64,000 bases of DNA from Oenococcus sp. UCMA 16435 (lineage in GTDB: Bacteria; Bacillota; Bacilli; Lactobacillales; Lactobacillaceae). The DNA lies in NCBI GenBank assembly GCA_004010835.2, contig CP030868.2:496001-560000 (forward strand). Direction: 5' to 3'. The notes beneath the pieces were generated by a model. It had not been told where the DNA came from and searched no databases. It worked only from the letters and a program-made list of their open reading frames with translations. The position numbers were made by a program, and so were the translations under genes. Shown piece by piece: positions 44,601 through 55,540 of this stretch (position 1 is its first letter; every line of letters starts with the position of its first letter).

Positions 44601-45608
44601 TTATTCTTTAAATTGTAACTGAGAAGAGCGAAGCATCTCACCCAGTCCATTAACAACTGCTTCCTGTGGATTTGGTGCAATAAATACTGGAACATGAACT
44701 GTATCGGCAATTGCCCGATCCAAAAAACGCAAATTAGCGCCGCCGCCAGTCAGTGTAATACCACGATCAATGATATCCGAAACTAATTCTGGGAGTGATT
44801 CCTCCAAGGTTGTTTGGATCTCCGTCAAAATGTGATTTACCGGGCTAGCAATCGCTAAAGCAACATCTTCAGCGGTAACATCACGCTGTGCCGGTAAACC
44901 GGAAATCAAATCAATCCCCTTAACGGTCGCCGAGCCCAACTGTTTTGAAGCCTTAACATCCGCCGAACCAATTTCTTCTTTAAGAATCTGAGCATCTCCT
45001 TGAGAGATCCGGAAATTATAACGCTGCAAAACCATATCCTTAATTGCGTCATTCATTGCGTCACCTGCATAAACAGTCGAACGGGTCGCGTTGGCCTTGC
45101 CCAAACTAATAGTAGCAATATCAACCGTTCCGCCACCTAAATCAACTATCATCGTACCCGGAGCATCGTAAACCGGGAGTCCTGCGCCAACAGCAGCAGC
45201 AATTGGTTCATCAATAATATAAGCGTCTTTGACACCAGCCGATTGAGCAGCATCTTTGACAGCCCTGCGTTCAACCTCGGTTACGCCACTGGGAACACCA
45301 ATAATTGCAACCGGTTTTCCTGGATGGTTATTGTAGGCAACGTTTAAAAAATAGTTTAATAATCCAATCGTCGCGTTTAAATCGGAAATAACTCCCTTTC
45401 GCAACGGACGAATAACCGAAATAGTTGGTGGATTTTTCTCAAACATTTTATGTGCCGCTGAACCGACAGCCATCAATTCGCCTGTTGCTGTATCTTTTGC
45501 AACAAAGCTTGGTTCGTTAATAATAACTCCAGATCCTTCTAAAAAGACTAAAGTGTTACTGGTGCCGAGATCAATCCCGACATTTTTTTGTCCAAATCCT
45601 AATGCCAT
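44601..45608 (-). CDS. mreB: Rod shape-determining protein MreB
   Basis: This 335-residue actin homologue has DLGTSNTLVF, TMIVDLGGGTVDIATI and TLTGGGANLRFL nucleotide-binding segments. It heads the mreBCD-cls-ymfFH-rodZ-pgsA operon. It is about 40 residues shorter at the C-terminus than the second paralogue at 5762-6886. A GATAGGA Shine-Dalgarno-like sequence precedes the ATG. Confidence 0.96.
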   Translation of the reverse strand: MALGFGQKNVGIDLGTSNTLVFLEGSGVIINEPSFVAKDTATGELMAVGSAAHKMFEKNPPTISVIRPLRKGVISDLNATIGLLNYFLNVAYNNHPGKPVAIIGVPSGVTEVERRAVKDAAQSAGVKDAYIIDEPIAAAVGAGLPVYDAPGTMIVDLGGGTVDIATISLGKANATRSTVYAGDAMNDAIKDMVLQRYNFRISQGDAQILKEEIGSADVKASKQLGSATVKGIDLISGLPAQRDVTAEDVALAIASPVNHILTEIQTTLEESLPELVSDIIDRGITLTGGGANLRFLDRAIADTVHVPVFIAPNPQEAVVNGLGEMLRSSQLQFKE

Positions 45609-45626
45609 ATGTGTCCTATCCTCATA

Positions 45627-45632
45627 AGTATA
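45627..45632 (-). promoter_or_regulatory. Candidate -10 of the mreB operon
   Basis: TATACT on the minus strand, 18 nt before the mreB ATG in the 45-nt gap after folC; the -35 is not convincing. Confidence 0.35.
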
Positions 45633-45653
45633 ACACGCTGTTTTCTTAGCTTT

Positions 45654-46868
45654 TTAATTGCTTTTTGCTAATTTTTCTTTTAAATATGCACGTGCTTGGC
45701 TAACGAAATAAAGCGAGCCGGTTACCACTATCATTTGTTTTTTTCGATTAATTTTACGCAACAACTCATCTAATTGCCAGTGCCATTCTTTGTAATTACT
45801 GGATTCCGCTGTCTCTTTATAAGCCTGCCAATTTACCGGAAAAACAGTTGCCAGCGGTAGATCGTCAAAACTGTCAACCGAAATGTCTTTCTTCTTCAAG
45901 TGACCAAAAACAATTAATTGCTCTCGATCGCCATACTCCTTTAGTAATGAATCATTCAATGTTGCAACACCTTGAACGTTGTGGGCACCATCCAAAATTA
46001 TCAAAGGATCTTTAGAAATTTTTTCCATCCGCACCGGCCAAGAAACAGAATTTAAAAACTTTATCAATTTATCTTGTGGCCAACTGTCAATTATATTTAA
46101 AAAATGGTCACTTGTTAAAGTTGCATGCAGATAAAGTTTAACAGCTGCCCAGGCCAAAGCCGAATTATAACGTTGATAATAACCGCGGGAAAGCGGAAGC
46201 TTGGAATCGATTTGTCCATAAGGAACTTTCAATTCCTTTGCGCGCGCTTCGATCACATCTTTGGCTTCGCTTGGAAGGCGGCCATAAACCAAGGCTTTAG
46301 TAGTTGGCTTAACAATCCCAACCTTTTGAAAAGCAATTTTTACAAGTGTATCACCTAAAATATCCATGTGATCAAGCCCGACGCTGGTGATAACGGCAAT
46401 GGTTGCATCAATAACATTCGTAGAGTCCCAAAGACCACCGATACCGACTTCGATAACCAGAGCATCTAAATGGGATTCGGAAAAATAAAGAATTGCGATT
46501 GCTGTAATGACTTCAAATTCGGTCTGATCAGTATAATTATCAAAAATAATTTTAGTATATTTAACCAAATCATCAGCTGAAATATACTCACCATCAATTT
46601 CAATCCGTTCATTGAATTTAATAATAAAAGGAGAAACAAATAATCCGGTTCTAAATCCAGAGGCAGTTAAAATTGCCTGTGAGAAACGAGAAACCGATCC
46701 TTTACCGTTTGTCCCGGTAACATGAATAATTGCTGGTAGCTTCTTTTCCGGGTGACCGATCTTCTCCAGCAGGTTCAATAGTCGTTCTTGAGTATCATGC
46801 TTAGCTCGGTTGCCCGCTTTCGTTAAGGAATGAATCCATTCGATTGCCTCGTTTTCGTTTTCAATCAT
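45654..46868 (-). CDS. folC: Folylpolyglutamate/dihydrofolate synthase
   Basis: This 404-residue Mur-ligase-fold enzyme adds glutamate to folates. The ATP-binding loop is [11 protein letters not shown], followed by the folate-loop region [31 protein letters not shown] and [10 protein letters not shown] are the other family blocks. Its ATG overlaps the end of valS by 8 nt, so it should share the T-box-controlled transcript; valS-folC is a common pair in Firmicutes. Confidence 0.95.
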   Translation of the reverse strand: MIENENEAIEWIHSLTKAGNRAKHDTQERLLNLLEKIGHPEKKLPAIIHVTGTNGKGSVSRFSQAILTASGFRTGLFVSPFIIKFNERIEIDGEYISADDLVKYTKIIFDNYTDQTEFEVITAIAILYFSESHLDALVIEVGIGGLWDSTNVIDATIAVITSVGLDHMDILGDTLVKIAFQKVGIVKPTTKALVYGRLPSEAKDVIEARAKELKVPYGQIDSKLPLSRGYYQRYNSALAWAAVKLYLHATLTSDHFLNIIDSWPQDKLIKFLNSVSWPVRMEKISKDPLIILDGAHNVQGVATLNDSLLKEYGDREQLIVFGHLKKKDISVDSFDDLPLATVFPVNWQAYKETAESSNYKEWHWQLDELLRKINRKKQMIVVTGSLYFVSQARAYLKEKLAKSN

Positions 46869-49569
46869 GATTTTCTTTTAATTCCTCAATACGAGATTCG
46901 GTTGCATTTAGTTTCCTTTCCCAATCAGCCAGTTTGTTCCTTTCCGCTTCAACAACTTTTTTTGGTGCACTATTAACAAATTTATTATTCGATAGCTTTC
47001 CGGATGAGCGTTTTACTTCACCGACAAACTTTTCTACCTCTTTTTGCAGACGATTGATTTCTTCATCCAGATTAATCAGCTCAGCCAAAGGAATATAGAT
47101 TGTTGCTCCTGAGATAACCCGCGACATCGCTAAGGAAGGCGCTTGAATTTTTTTGGCAATTTCTAATTTTTTTGGGTGTCCGAAACGATTAATATAGTCA
47201 ATATTACTCTGAAAAATCCCTTCTAATTCCTCATTATCAATTTGAATAAGAATATCAACCGGAATCGAGATTGGCGCTTTTGCTTCAGTACGAATATTTC
47301 GGATTGCAACGATTAAATTCTGCAAAATTGTAAAGGATTTTTCAGCCTCTGGATCATTTAGAGTTTTATCAATTTTTGGATAATCGGCAATTACAAGGCT
47401 TTGATCATTCTGATGTTGAGGTAGTTGTTGCCAAATAGCTTCAGTAACAAAAGGCATTATCGGATGTAACAGGCGTAATGTTTGATCCAATACATAAGCC
47501 AAGACTTGTTGGACCGTTTCTTTATTTAATGCTGAATCATCAGTCAAAGTTTCCTTGGTCATTTCAATATACCAATCGGCAAAATCATCCCAAATAAAGT
47601 TATAAAGTTGGCGTCCGGCTTCACCGAACTCGAATTTATCAAAATTTTTCGTTACATTTCCAATTGTTGAATTTAAGCGCGACAAAATCCATTTATCGGC
47701 CAAAGTCAAAAGATTTCGATCAGGCAGCTGGATTTTTGTATCAATTTCCAAATTCATCAAAACATAACGAGAAACATTCCAAATTTTATTGATAAAATTC
47801 CAGGCTGAATCCATTTTGTCATTGGAAAAGTTCAAATCCTGTCCAGGGGTTGATCCGGTAGATAAGAACCAACGCAGAGCATCAGTACCATACTCGTCGA
47901 TCACGTCCATTGGATCGATTCCGTTACCTAAGGACTTGGACATCTTGCGTCCTTTTGAATCACGTATCAAGCCATGAATCAAAACGTTTTTAAAGGGCCG
48001 CGTACCAGTAAATTCCTTAGCTTGGAAAATCATTCGGCTAATCCAAAAGAAAATAATGTCATAGCCGGTAACCATTGTCGAAGTTGGATAAAAGCGCTTG
48101 TAATCAGCGTTATCTGTATCCGGCCAACCAAGCGTTGAGAAGGGCCATAAAGCACTGGAAAACCAAGTATCCAAAACGTCCGGATCTTGGGTCCAGCCAT
48201 CACCCTCTGGAGCAGTTAAACCAACGTAGGTCTCCTTTTTTCCTTTATCCGTACTTCGATACCAAGCCGGAATCCGATGTCCCCACCATAATTGTCTTGA
48301 AATAACCCAATCATGGATATTATTCATCCATGTCTGATAAGTATCTCCAAAACGAACCGGCCAAAAATCAACTTTATCATTCTGCTGGTTTTGCATTTCT
48401 AAAGCCTGTTTTGCCAGAGGCTTCATTTTTACAAACCATTGAGTGGATAGACGAGCCTCAACCTGAACATCGGTTCTTTCGGAATGGCCAACCGAATGGA
48501 CAATCGGTTCGATTTTCAACATATAGTCGCCATTCTGCAAATCCTCAACCATCGCCTTGCGGGCTTGGAAGCGATCCATGCCTTGATATTTTCCGGCATT
48601 TTCATTCATCGAAGCGTCTTCATTCATTGTGTTGATTCTAGGCAAATTATGGCGATTGCCAACCTGAAAATCATTCGGATCGTGAGCCGGCGTAATTTTA
48701 ACCATTCCGGTACCGAAGTCTTTATCAACATACTGATCGGCAATAATTTCAATTTCACGATTAACTAAAGGAACAATAATCTTTTTGCCAACTATTTTTT
48801 CGTAACGCTCATCAGATGGGTTAACTGCAACAGCCGTATCTCCAAACATTGTTTCCGGTCGGGTTGTCGCTATTTCAATGTAGTTCTTACCATTAAATTC
48901 AAAATTTTTATCAACGAAGGGATACTTAACATGATAAAAAGCTCCTTTATCATCTTTATGAATAACTTCGATATCCGACAAAGCAGTTCGGGCCTGAGGA
49001 TCCCAATTGATAATATATTCGCCGCGATAAATCAATCCTTTGTTATATAAATCAACAAAAACTTTTCTAACCGCATCGTTTAAGCCTTTGTCTAAAGTAA
49101 AACGTTCTCTTGAAAAATCCAAAGAAAGGCCCATTTTAGCCCATTGCTCTTTAATTATCGAAGCATATTCATCTTTCCATTGCCAAACTTTGTCTACGAA
49201 TTTTTCACGACCCAGATCGTAGCGGGAGATACCGTCTTCACGCAAGCGGGCTTCGACTTTCGCCTGCGTTGCAATTCCGGCATGATCCATTCCCGGGAGC
49301 CATAAAGTATCGTAACCCTGCATTCTCTTTTGTCGAATCAGCATATCTTGTAAGGTCGTATCCCAAGCATGTCCTAAATGAAGTTTCCCCGTCACATTCG
49401 GCGGAGGAATAACAATTGAATATGATTCAGGCTGACCATCAGCGTATTTTGCGGGTTTTAATTTTTTGTCAACATCCGGATTGAATAGTTCTTCTTGCTG
49501 CCAATGATCATAAATTCCGTTTTCAATCTCGCTTGGATTATATTTAGTTGACATATCGATTTTACGCAT
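46861..49569 (-). CDS. valS: Valyl-tRNA synthetase
   Basis: This class I synthetase has the HIGH-type motif [16 protein letters not shown] near residue 60, KMSKS in [11 protein letters not shown], the CP1 editing region, and a C-terminal coiled-coil arm ([20 protein letters not shown]). I choose the ATG at 49569 (902 residues, [14 protein letters not shown]) because AAAGGA lies 8 nt upstream. The frame is open to 49620, but that extension lacks a ribosome binding site. It follows a T-box leader, so it should be induced when uncharged tRNA-Val accumulates. Confidence 0.97.
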   Translation of the reverse strand: MRKIDMSTKYNPSEIENGIYDHWQQEELFNPDVDKKLKPAKYADGQPESYSIVIPPPNVTGKLHLGHAWDTTLQDMLIRQKRMQGYDTLWLPGMDHAGIATQAKVEARLREDGISRYDLGREKFVDKVWQWKDEYASIIKEQWAKMGLSLDFSRERFTLDKGLNDAVRKVFVDLYNKGLIYRGEYIINWDPQARTALSDIEVIHKDDKGAFYHVKYPFVDKNFEFNGKNYIEIATTRPETMFGDTAVAVNPSDERYEKIVGKKIIVPLVNREIEIIADQYVDKDFGTGMVKITPAHDPNDFQVGNRHNLPRINTMNEDASMNENAGKYQGMDRFQARKAMVEDLQNGDYMLKIEPIVHSVGHSERTDVQVEARLSTQWFVKMKPLAKQALEMQNQQNDKVDFWPVRFGDTYQTWMNNIHDWVISRQLWWGHRIPAWYRSTDKGKKETYVGLTAPEGDGWTQDPDVLDTWFSSALWPFSTLGWPDTDNADYKRFYPTSTMVTGYDIIFFWISRMIFQAKEFTGTRPFKNVLIHGLIRDSKGRKMSKSLGNGIDPMDVIDEYGTDALRWFLSTGSTPGQDLNFSNDKMDSAWNFINKIWNVSRYVLMNLEIDTKIQLPDRNLLTLADKWILSRLNSTIGNVTKNFDKFEFGEAGRQLYNFIWDDFADWYIEMTKETLTDDSALNKETVQQVLAYVLDQTLRLLHPIMPFVTEAIWQQLPQHQNDQSLVIADYPKIDKTLNDPEAEKSFTILQNLIVAIRNIRTEAKAPISIPVDILIQIDNEELEGIFQSNIDYINRFGHPKKLEIAKKIQAPSLAMSRVISGATIYIPLAELINLDEEINRLQKEVEKFVGEVKRSSGKLSNNKFVNSAPKKVVEAERNKLADWERKLNATESRIEELKENHD

Positions 49570-49570
49570 T

Positions 49571-49702
49571 TTATTTGTCCTTTCGACGAGTGTATATAAA
49601 GGTTGCCAACGCAGCAACAAACAAAATAACAGCTGCTAGATGCATTTTGTCATGAAAAGCTAATTCTAAAATTTTCTTAATTAAAAATAATCTTGCTCGC
49701 AT
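49571..49702 (-). CDS. Possible small membrane protein between T-box and valS
   Basis: A 43-codon ORF starting [20 protein letters not shown] has one strongly hydrophobic segment ([17 protein letters not shown]) and a basic end (TRRKDK). It begins just beyond the T-box terminator T-tract and ends 1 nt before the valS ATG, so it would be on the same regulated transcript. No Shine-Dalgarno sequence precedes its ATG, and I recognise no family. It may be non-coding leader that happens to be open. Confidence 0.3.
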   Translation of the reverse strand: MRARLFLIKKILELAFHDKMHLAAVILFVAALATFIYTRRKDK

Positions 49703-49710
49703 AATCAAAA

Positions 49711-49886
49711 TAAAAACGCCCTGAGAAAATCTCGGGACGCTTTCGCGTGGTACCACCCAAGTTGCTTGTTACCAAGCCACTTAATATCTTCCATTTTCTA
49801 TATCTTAGCAACCTTCGATTTACGCGTTCTGATTTTCACCAGCCATCAGATCTCTAAAAACGTTACCATCTACTCCTCTAAGTTGT
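49711..49886 (-). promoter_or_regulatory. T-box leader (tRNA-Val sensing) of valS-folC
   Basis: The minus strand has the T-box core GGGTGGTACCACGCG (49744-49758), whose TGGT would pair with NCCA of a tRNA with discriminator A, and a downstream terminator hairpin (49717-49725 with 49731-49739) followed by TTTTTATTTT. Upstream is a Stem I-like region containing AGAGATCTGATGG and GGTGAAAATCAG. The candidate specifier is GTA at 49821-49823 (in AACGCGTAAATCG), matching Val. Readthrough would depend on uncharged tRNA-Val. Confidence 0.9.
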
Positions 49887-49891
49887 CTATT

Positions 49892-49920
49892 AGTATATCT
49901 AACCAGTGATTTGCTTTCAA
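49892..49920 (-). promoter_or_regulatory. Promoter of the T-box valS-folC unit
   Basis: TTGAAA (49915-49920) and TATACT (49892-49897) with a 17-nt spacer, immediately upstream of the T-box leader and just beyond the ezrA stop. Confidence 0.75.
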
Positions 49921-49921
49921 G

Positions 49922-51625
49922 CTAAAAGGGCGTTTGATTGCGATTCGTATAGCCATCTTTCAATCGCTCATAGCTGCCTGGATCAACTTGATTCAAGGCC
50001 CGGCCAACAAGATCGACAGTCCGTCCATAATCAAGATCTCGTTCGTAGTACAAACGTGCCTGCTGCAAAGCCGATACAATTTCCTGACGATCGGAAAAAC
50101 GATTTGCATAATGGATCAGTTCAACGGCTAAATTAGCATTAACATATAATTCCGAAGAACTGGATTTCAGATCAGCAAGATCTGTAGTAACCTCATGGGC
50201 TTGTCTTTGAGCATCGTCAAGATTTACTCTTGACGCCGAAACCATATTATTTAAAGCCTTGATTTCATCTTGAACAGAAATAAACTGCAAACGATAATCT
50301 GCCGGCAATCCTGGCATATCAACTTGTTCCAACACGCGACGAATGTTTGACAATTCGCCGGAATACTGAAGGGAAATTCTTTTCAAATCATCAAAAACCT
50401 GTGGATAAGAACTAATTGTCACATAAAGGTCTTTTTGATTCTTAGCAATTTGGTCCAATTGTTCGAATAATCCATTTTGAATTTCACGTAATGCTGTAAA
50501 CGGGGCTTTCTTTTCATGCCAACGCTTTTTGCTTTCATCATTTTGTTCGGAAACGGATTTAATTTGTTCACCCCAACCACGGGTGTCCTCGACTTCCGAA
50601 TGCGATAGTGTAAAGCGTTGAGCTAAACGATCAATTTCAAGCGTAAGTTCCTGGTTCTGTGCCCTCACGTGTTTAAGCTGATTGGTTAATCGACGATCAT
50701 TTTTCTTGACATCGTATTCAGCACCATATTCGTTTTCAATCGTGTCGTAAAGAGTCTTAATCTGCACTTCAAGAATTCTTTCAGCATCAGCCGTTTTTTT
50801 CATATCCAAATTTTTCAAAGCATTTAAAATCTGGCCATGGCTCTTTTTCATGTCGGCAATTACAACATTCGGATCAGCATCAAAAACAAATCCCTGCTTT
50901 GTCAACTGATCGGCACCAGTTTGAAGTTCTTTAAAGTTCGTCGGATAGCGATTGACCAGTTTGTCATAAAGTGGCGGAATATCAATCATTTTCTTTTCCA
51001 AATCGTTAGTCTCGACACGAAGCTGTTCATAAACGTCAGTCGCAGCCGTATGGTCACCCGATTCAGTTAACTTAACAAATTTGGCAAAATTATCTTCCAA
51101 ACCCGAAAGAACGTTTTCAAGCGGTTCAGAAGCCGGCCCATACTTAAAGGATTCTGCCAAAATTTTCTTCCGCAACTTGTCATATCTTAGTCTAAGTTCA
51201 TCAACCGCTTTGCGATGTTCCTGATCAACTTCGTTGAGCTTTTCCAAACCACTCTGAATACTGGCGATTTTTGCTTTCGTCTCTTTTAAAGTTGAATTTA
51301 ACGTGTTGAATTCATCGCGTGTTTTAAAAACATTCAATCCGCGCGAATCAAAAACAACCGAATTGGCTAATTGATCAATATGTAAGAATTTTGAATTCTC
51401 AATATCGTTATAATCGGCCTCCAACTGCTGATACTCATGCAGGGATTTGCCGGTCAAACTCAGTTTGCGAGCATCCAAAAGCGCCTGTCTGACATTAATC
51501 TGTGCCAACTTATCTTTTTCGTCTACAACTTCATTCGCTCGTTTTGCATAGGAACGCTGAAAAAGTACGGCTGCCAGATAACTGACCAGTAAAATTATCG
51601 AAATTATTAATAAGACCCAAATCAT
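49922..51625 (-). CDS. ezrA: Septation ring formation regulator EzrA
   Basis: This 567-residue protein has a single N-terminal membrane helix (about residues 2-22, IWVLLIISIILLVSYLAAVL) followed by a spectrin-like array of coiled coils over the remaining length, the hallmark of EzrA, which restrains and positions FtsZ rings. The C-terminal QLRY-like patch region is not obvious. No Shine-Dalgarno sequence precedes the ATG, and a TAAAAT box ends 11 nt upstream. It is divergent from rpsD. Confidence 0.9.
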   Translation of the reverse strand: MIWVLLIISIILLVSYLAAVLFQRSYAKRANEVVDEKDKLAQINVRQALLDARKLSLTGKSLHEYQQLEADYNDIENSKFLHIDQLANSVVFDSRGLNVFKTRDEFNTLNSTLKETKAKIASIQSGLEKLNEVDQEHRKAVDELRLRYDKLRKKILAESFKYGPASEPLENVLSGLEDNFAKFVKLTESGDHTAATDVYEQLRVETNDLEKKMIDIPPLYDKLVNRYPTNFKELQTGADQLTKQGFVFDADPNVVIADMKKSHGQILNALKNLDMKKTADAERILEVQIKTLYDTIENEYGAEYDVKKNDRRLTNQLKHVRAQNQELTLEIDRLAQRFTLSHSEVEDTRGWGEQIKSVSEQNDESKKRWHEKKAPFTALREIQNGLFEQLDQIAKNQKDLYVTISSYPQVFDDLKRISLQYSGELSNIRRVLEQVDMPGLPADYRLQFISVQDEIKALNNMVSASRVNLDDAQRQAHEVTTDLADLKSSSSELYVNANLAVELIHYANRFSDRQEIVSALQQARLYYERDLDYGRTVDLVGRALNQVDPGSYERLKDGYTNRNQTPF

Positions 51626-51636
51626 AGCTGCTTATT

Positions 51637-51642
51637 ATTTTA
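51637..51642 (-). promoter_or_regulatory. Candidate -10 of ezrA, very short leader
   Basis: TAAAAT on the minus strand ends 11 nt before the ezrA ATG; TTAGAC lies 16 nt upstream of it as a weak -35. Confidence 0.35.
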
Positions 51643-51726
51643 TGTCTTATGGAGACAAGTCTAAAGCAACATCAGCTTTTCTTAAAATATAGTTCGCTTT
51701 AATACGAACACAGCCAATCTTCATGC

Positions 51727-51755
51727 TTGCTTTTCAGCCATTGAGCGCGTATTAT
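51727..51755 (+). promoter_or_regulatory. Promoter of rpsD
   Basis: TTGCTT (51727-51732) and TATTAT (51750-51755) with a 17-nt spacer on the plus strand; it predicts a leader of about 135 nt. Confidence 0.6.
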
Positions 51756-51761
51756 GGAATG

Positions 51762-51897
51762 GTTGTTTACAGCAGTCAAGCAGGAAGCTCGTCAACAAAT
51801 TAGTTTCAAAGCAAATCTTTGAGTAGGCACGCTGTCAGACCGAAGCTGATTTGCACGAATCCTGGCTTGGCTCCATTTACAACAGAATGGAGAATAT
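51762..51897 (+). promoter_or_regulatory. Structured rpsD leader, candidate S4 autoregulatory RNA
   Basis: The leader contains a TCAAAG/CTTTGA hairpin and, right before the gene, a 7-bp stem CTCCATT (51871-51877) with AATGGAG (51886-51892) that includes the GGAG ribosome binding site. Such a structure could block initiation. S4 is known to repress its own gene through leader RNA in Bacillus; whether this leader has that fold needs a covariance search. Confidence 0.55.
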
Positions 51898-52512
51898 ATG
51901 TCACGTTATACCGGACCAAAATGGCGTTTAAGCCGTCGCCTCGGTATTTCTCTTTCTGGAAGCGGCAAGGAATTAGCAAGACGCCCTTACGCTCCCGGAG
52001 ATCATGGAAATACTGGACGCCGTCCAAAATTATCAGAATATGCCACGCAGCTGCGTGAGAAGCAAAAGCTTCGTTTTACTTATGGATTGTCTGAACGTCA
52101 ATTCCATAATTTATTCTTAAAAGCCGGCAAAATCCGCAAAGGCTTGCACGGTACTAACTTCTTTATTTTACTTGAGACTCGTCTTGATTCAGTTGTTTTC
52201 CGTCTTGGACTAGCAACTACTCGTCCCCAGGCACGTCAATTAGTAAACCATGGACACATTCTTGTTGATGGAAAGCGAGTAACAATTCCTTCCTATGAAG
52301 TAAAGCCTGGACAAGTTATTTCTGTTCGCGACCGTTCGAAGAAGATTGTTCCAATTCTTAATTCCGTTGAGGCTTCATTGAATAACACTCCCTTTGTTGA
52401 ATTCGATGCAGACAAACTCGAAGGTAAGTTAACTCGTTATCCAGAACGTGAAGAACTTGGTGCTGATATTAACGAATCGCTAATCGTTGAATATTACAAC
52501 CGTCTTGGTTAA
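51898..52512 (+). CDS. rpsD: 30S ribosomal protein S4
   Basis: This 204-residue primary 16S-binding protein has the N-terminal [20 protein letters not shown] block without zinc-binding cysteines and a C-terminal S4 RNA-binding domain (about residues 93-155, [20 protein letters not shown] and [13 protein letters not shown]). It is a stand-alone gene, as usual in Firmicutes, with its own promoter, structured leader and terminator. Confidence 0.98.
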   Translation: MSRYTGPKWRLSRRLGISLSGSGKELARRPYAPGDHGNTGRRPKLSEYATQLREKQKLRFTYGLSERQFHNLFLKAGKIRKGLHGTNFFILLETRLDSVVFRLGLATTRPQARQLVNHGHILVDGKRVTIPSYEVKPGQVISVRDRSKKIVPILNSVEASLNNTPFVEFDADKLEGKLTRYPEREELGADINESLIVEYYNRLG

Positions 52513-52526
52513 TATTTCAACTAAAA

Positions 52527-52556
52527 AAGAATCATCGCAAAGGTGGTTCTTTTTTT
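52527..52556 (+). terminator. Intrinsic terminator of rpsD
   Basis: AAGAATCA (52527-52534) pairs with TGGTTCTT (52544-52551), one G-U pair, followed by a run of T to 52556. Confidence 0.85.
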
Positions 52557-52560
52557 GTAC

Positions 52561-52583
52561 AAAAAAAGAAGCCTTTCGGCTTC
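52561..52583 (-). terminator. Intrinsic terminator of pnuC
   Basis: GAAGCC (52568-52573) pairs with GGCTTC (52578-52583) around a GAAA tetraloop on the minus strand, followed by seven T. Confidence 0.85.
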
Positions 52584-52591
52584 TGGATTCT

Positions 52592-53362
52592 TCAATTCGT
52601 TGTATTAATTGTATGGTGAAACCAAGCAATTTTTTTATCCAGCAACGCAACTGCATCATTGGCCAAATAAAGCATATAAGTGAAGAACAAAACTAATGAG
52701 GCATCACCTTGAGCAGCAGTAACTCCCCACAATGCTACTTGAGCCAGTCCTTGCAGGATCCAAAAGTAATAGGATTCCGAAAAACGCAAAGTAGTCAAGA
52801 GTGCTCCGGTTATTCCAATTGCCGCCGTGAATGAATCGATAATTGGACGGGGCGTCTTAGTAATATAAATTTCAAAGAAATATAAAACGATCCAAGCAAT
52901 AAAGAAAACAGCTGAAAACATTTTGTACCAATAAGATGAATCATGTTTCTCTTTACGAGCTCCGACTTCAGAAATCTTACGTACCTTTTTTTCAACATCA
53001 ATCGCCCAATTCGGTGAAATTAAAACAGGTATATCCAATAAAACAATATATACTCCCTGCAAGATCGCATCAGAAGGGTTCTTGGCGTGAACTGCAACTA
53101 CAATATAAATTAGCGCAGAAATTAATCCAAAAACCCCGTTTAAGGGACGTGTATTAGTAATTGCAAGTGTAGTCGTAAAACCTAAAATAGCAGCTACAAA
53201 AGTCCAAATTGCAATTGCGTTCAATGGTGCGTTAAATGTCTGCCATGCAATAAAAAGATAGCCAAATAGCAAAAGTATGTATGATGATGTTGACCAGCCA
53301 GACATTTGGTGAACGTACCAAGATGGTTTGAATAAGTCTTTAAAAGTGTGTTGTTGCTCCAT
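52592..53362 (-). CDS. pnuC: Nicotinamide riboside transporter PnuC family
   Basis: This 256-residue membrane protein has about seven hydrophobic segments and the PnuC pattern (SGWSTSSYILLLFG, NGVFGLISALIYIVVAV, DSFTAAIGITGALLTTLRFSE, YWFYLVN-like end region LYLANDAVALLDKK). It would take up a vitamin B3 derivative for NAD synthesis by facilitated diffusion. A perfect TTAGGAGGAATT ribosome binding site precedes the ATG. It has its own terminator and is separated from groEL by two hairpins. A GC-rich inverted repeat occupies its short upstream region. Confidence 0.9.
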   Translation of the reverse strand: MEQQHTFKDLFKPSWYVHQMSGWSTSSYILLLFGYLFIAWQTFNAPLNAIAIWTFVAAILGFTTTLAITNTRPLNGVFGLISALIYIVVAVHAKNPSDAILQGVYIVLLDIPVLISPNWAIDVEKKVRKISEVGARKEKHDSSYWYKMFSAVFFIAWIVLYFFEIYITKTPRPIIDSFTAAIGITGALLTTLRFSESYYFWILQGLAQVALWGVTAAQGDASLVLFFTYMLYLANDAVALLDKKIAWFHHTINTTN

Positions 53363-53390
53363 ATAATTCCTCCTAATTTTTTATTCCTAT

Positions 53391-53404
53391 ACGCGAGCGC
53401 GCGT
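53391..53404. promoter_or_regulatory. GC-rich inverted repeat upstream of pnuC
   Basis: ACGCG-N4-CGCGT in the minus-strand stretch AACGCGCGCTCGCGTATA, an all-G/C island of 12 nt in AT-rich surroundings. It lies about 30 nt upstream of the pnuC ATG and downstream of a TTGTTA box. A regulator site is possible but unassigned. Confidence 0.35.
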
Positions 53405-53415
53405 TATTAAGAGTA

Positions 53416-53444
53416 ACAAAAAATCCTGATCGAAATCAGGATTT
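53416..53444 (-). terminator. Second terminator after groEL
   Basis: A perfect 10-bp stem AAATCCTGAT (53421-53430) with ATCAGGATTT (53435-53444) and a TTCG loop on the minus strand, followed by TTTTTT. Confidence 0.9.
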
Positions 53445-53487
53445 AAAACAGTAATTTAAATTTATTCAATTCATTTTACCGGTCATC

Positions 53488-53514
53488 AAAAAACTTAATC
53501 CTAAATAGAGGATT
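53488..53514 (-). terminator. First terminator directly after groEL
   Basis: AATCCT-N6-AGGATT begins right after the groEL stop codon and is followed by AAGTTTTTTG on the minus strand. Confidence 0.65.
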
Positions 53515-55152
<1,638 letters not shown>

Positions 55153-55428
55153 TTACAATACCCCCAAAATATCTTTTTCGTGAACAATGAGGTAATCTTC
55201 CCCGTCAATCGTAACTTGCGAACCGGCGTATTTATCAAACATAACTTTATCGCCGACTTTAACAGACTTAGGAGCTTTTGAATCTCCAATACTCGTCTCC
55301 GAAATTGCCACAACAGAACCCATAACTGGTTTTTCTTTGGCATTATTTGCAATTAAAATTCCGCCAACCTTTTCTTCCTCCGGTTGGTCAATACTAAGAA
55401 CAATTCGATCGCCTAATGGTTTGATCAT
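55153..55428 (-). CDS. groS: Co-chaperonin GroES
   Basis: This 91-residue co-chaperonin starts MIKPLGDRIVLSID at the ATG at 55428, preceded by AAAGGAGG. The frame is open for 26 more codons, but they overlap the promoter and CtsR operator and are not translated. The mobile-loop region (EKVGGILIANNAKEKP) and the conserved GDKVMFDKYAG are present. Confidence 0.97.
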   Translation of the reverse strand: MIKPLGDRIVLSIDQPEEEKVGGILIANNAKEKPVMGSVVAISETSIGDSKAPKSVKVGDKVMFDKYAGSQVTIDGEDYLIVHEKDILGVL

Positions 55429-55463
55429 GTATGTAAAACCTCCTTTTAATTTGTTCCGCGTAA

Positions 55464-55495
55464 AATTATAACGCAATTGGTCAAAAAAGGTCAAA
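55464..55495 (-). promoter_or_regulatory. groESL promoter with overlapping CtsR operator
   Basis: GGTCAAA-AAA-GGTCAAA (55479-55495, plus strand) matches the CtsR consensus RGTCAAANANRGTCAAA exactly. On the minus strand it overlaps the -35 TTGACC (18 nt from TATAAT at 55469 and below). No CIRCE (TTAGCACTC-N9-GAGTGCTAA) is present. CtsR repression of groESL is known from O. oeni. Confidence 0.85.
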
Positions 55496-55520
55496 CTTTT
55501 TGACAAAGCCTGACCTTTTT
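55484..55520 (-). terminator. Terminator of rex, sharing the CtsR operator
   Basis: A 10-bp stem AAAAAGGTCA with TGACCTTTTT (55511-55520 with 55484-55493) surrounds a 17-nt loop; the 3' arm leads into six T on the minus strand. It sits about 20 nt after the rex stop and overlaps the CtsR box. Confidence 0.6.
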
Positions 55521-55540
55521 AAAAACAAATTGTATAATTC

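Noticed and set aside
53363..53420. Riboswitch upstream of pnuC
   Set aside because: The space between the groEL terminator and the gene is under 60 nt and shows no known aptamer core.
55429..55506. Upstream start for groES giving 26 extra residues
   Set aside because: The extension covers the promoter and CtsR operator; AAAGGAGG and the conserved MIKPLGDR start are at 55428.
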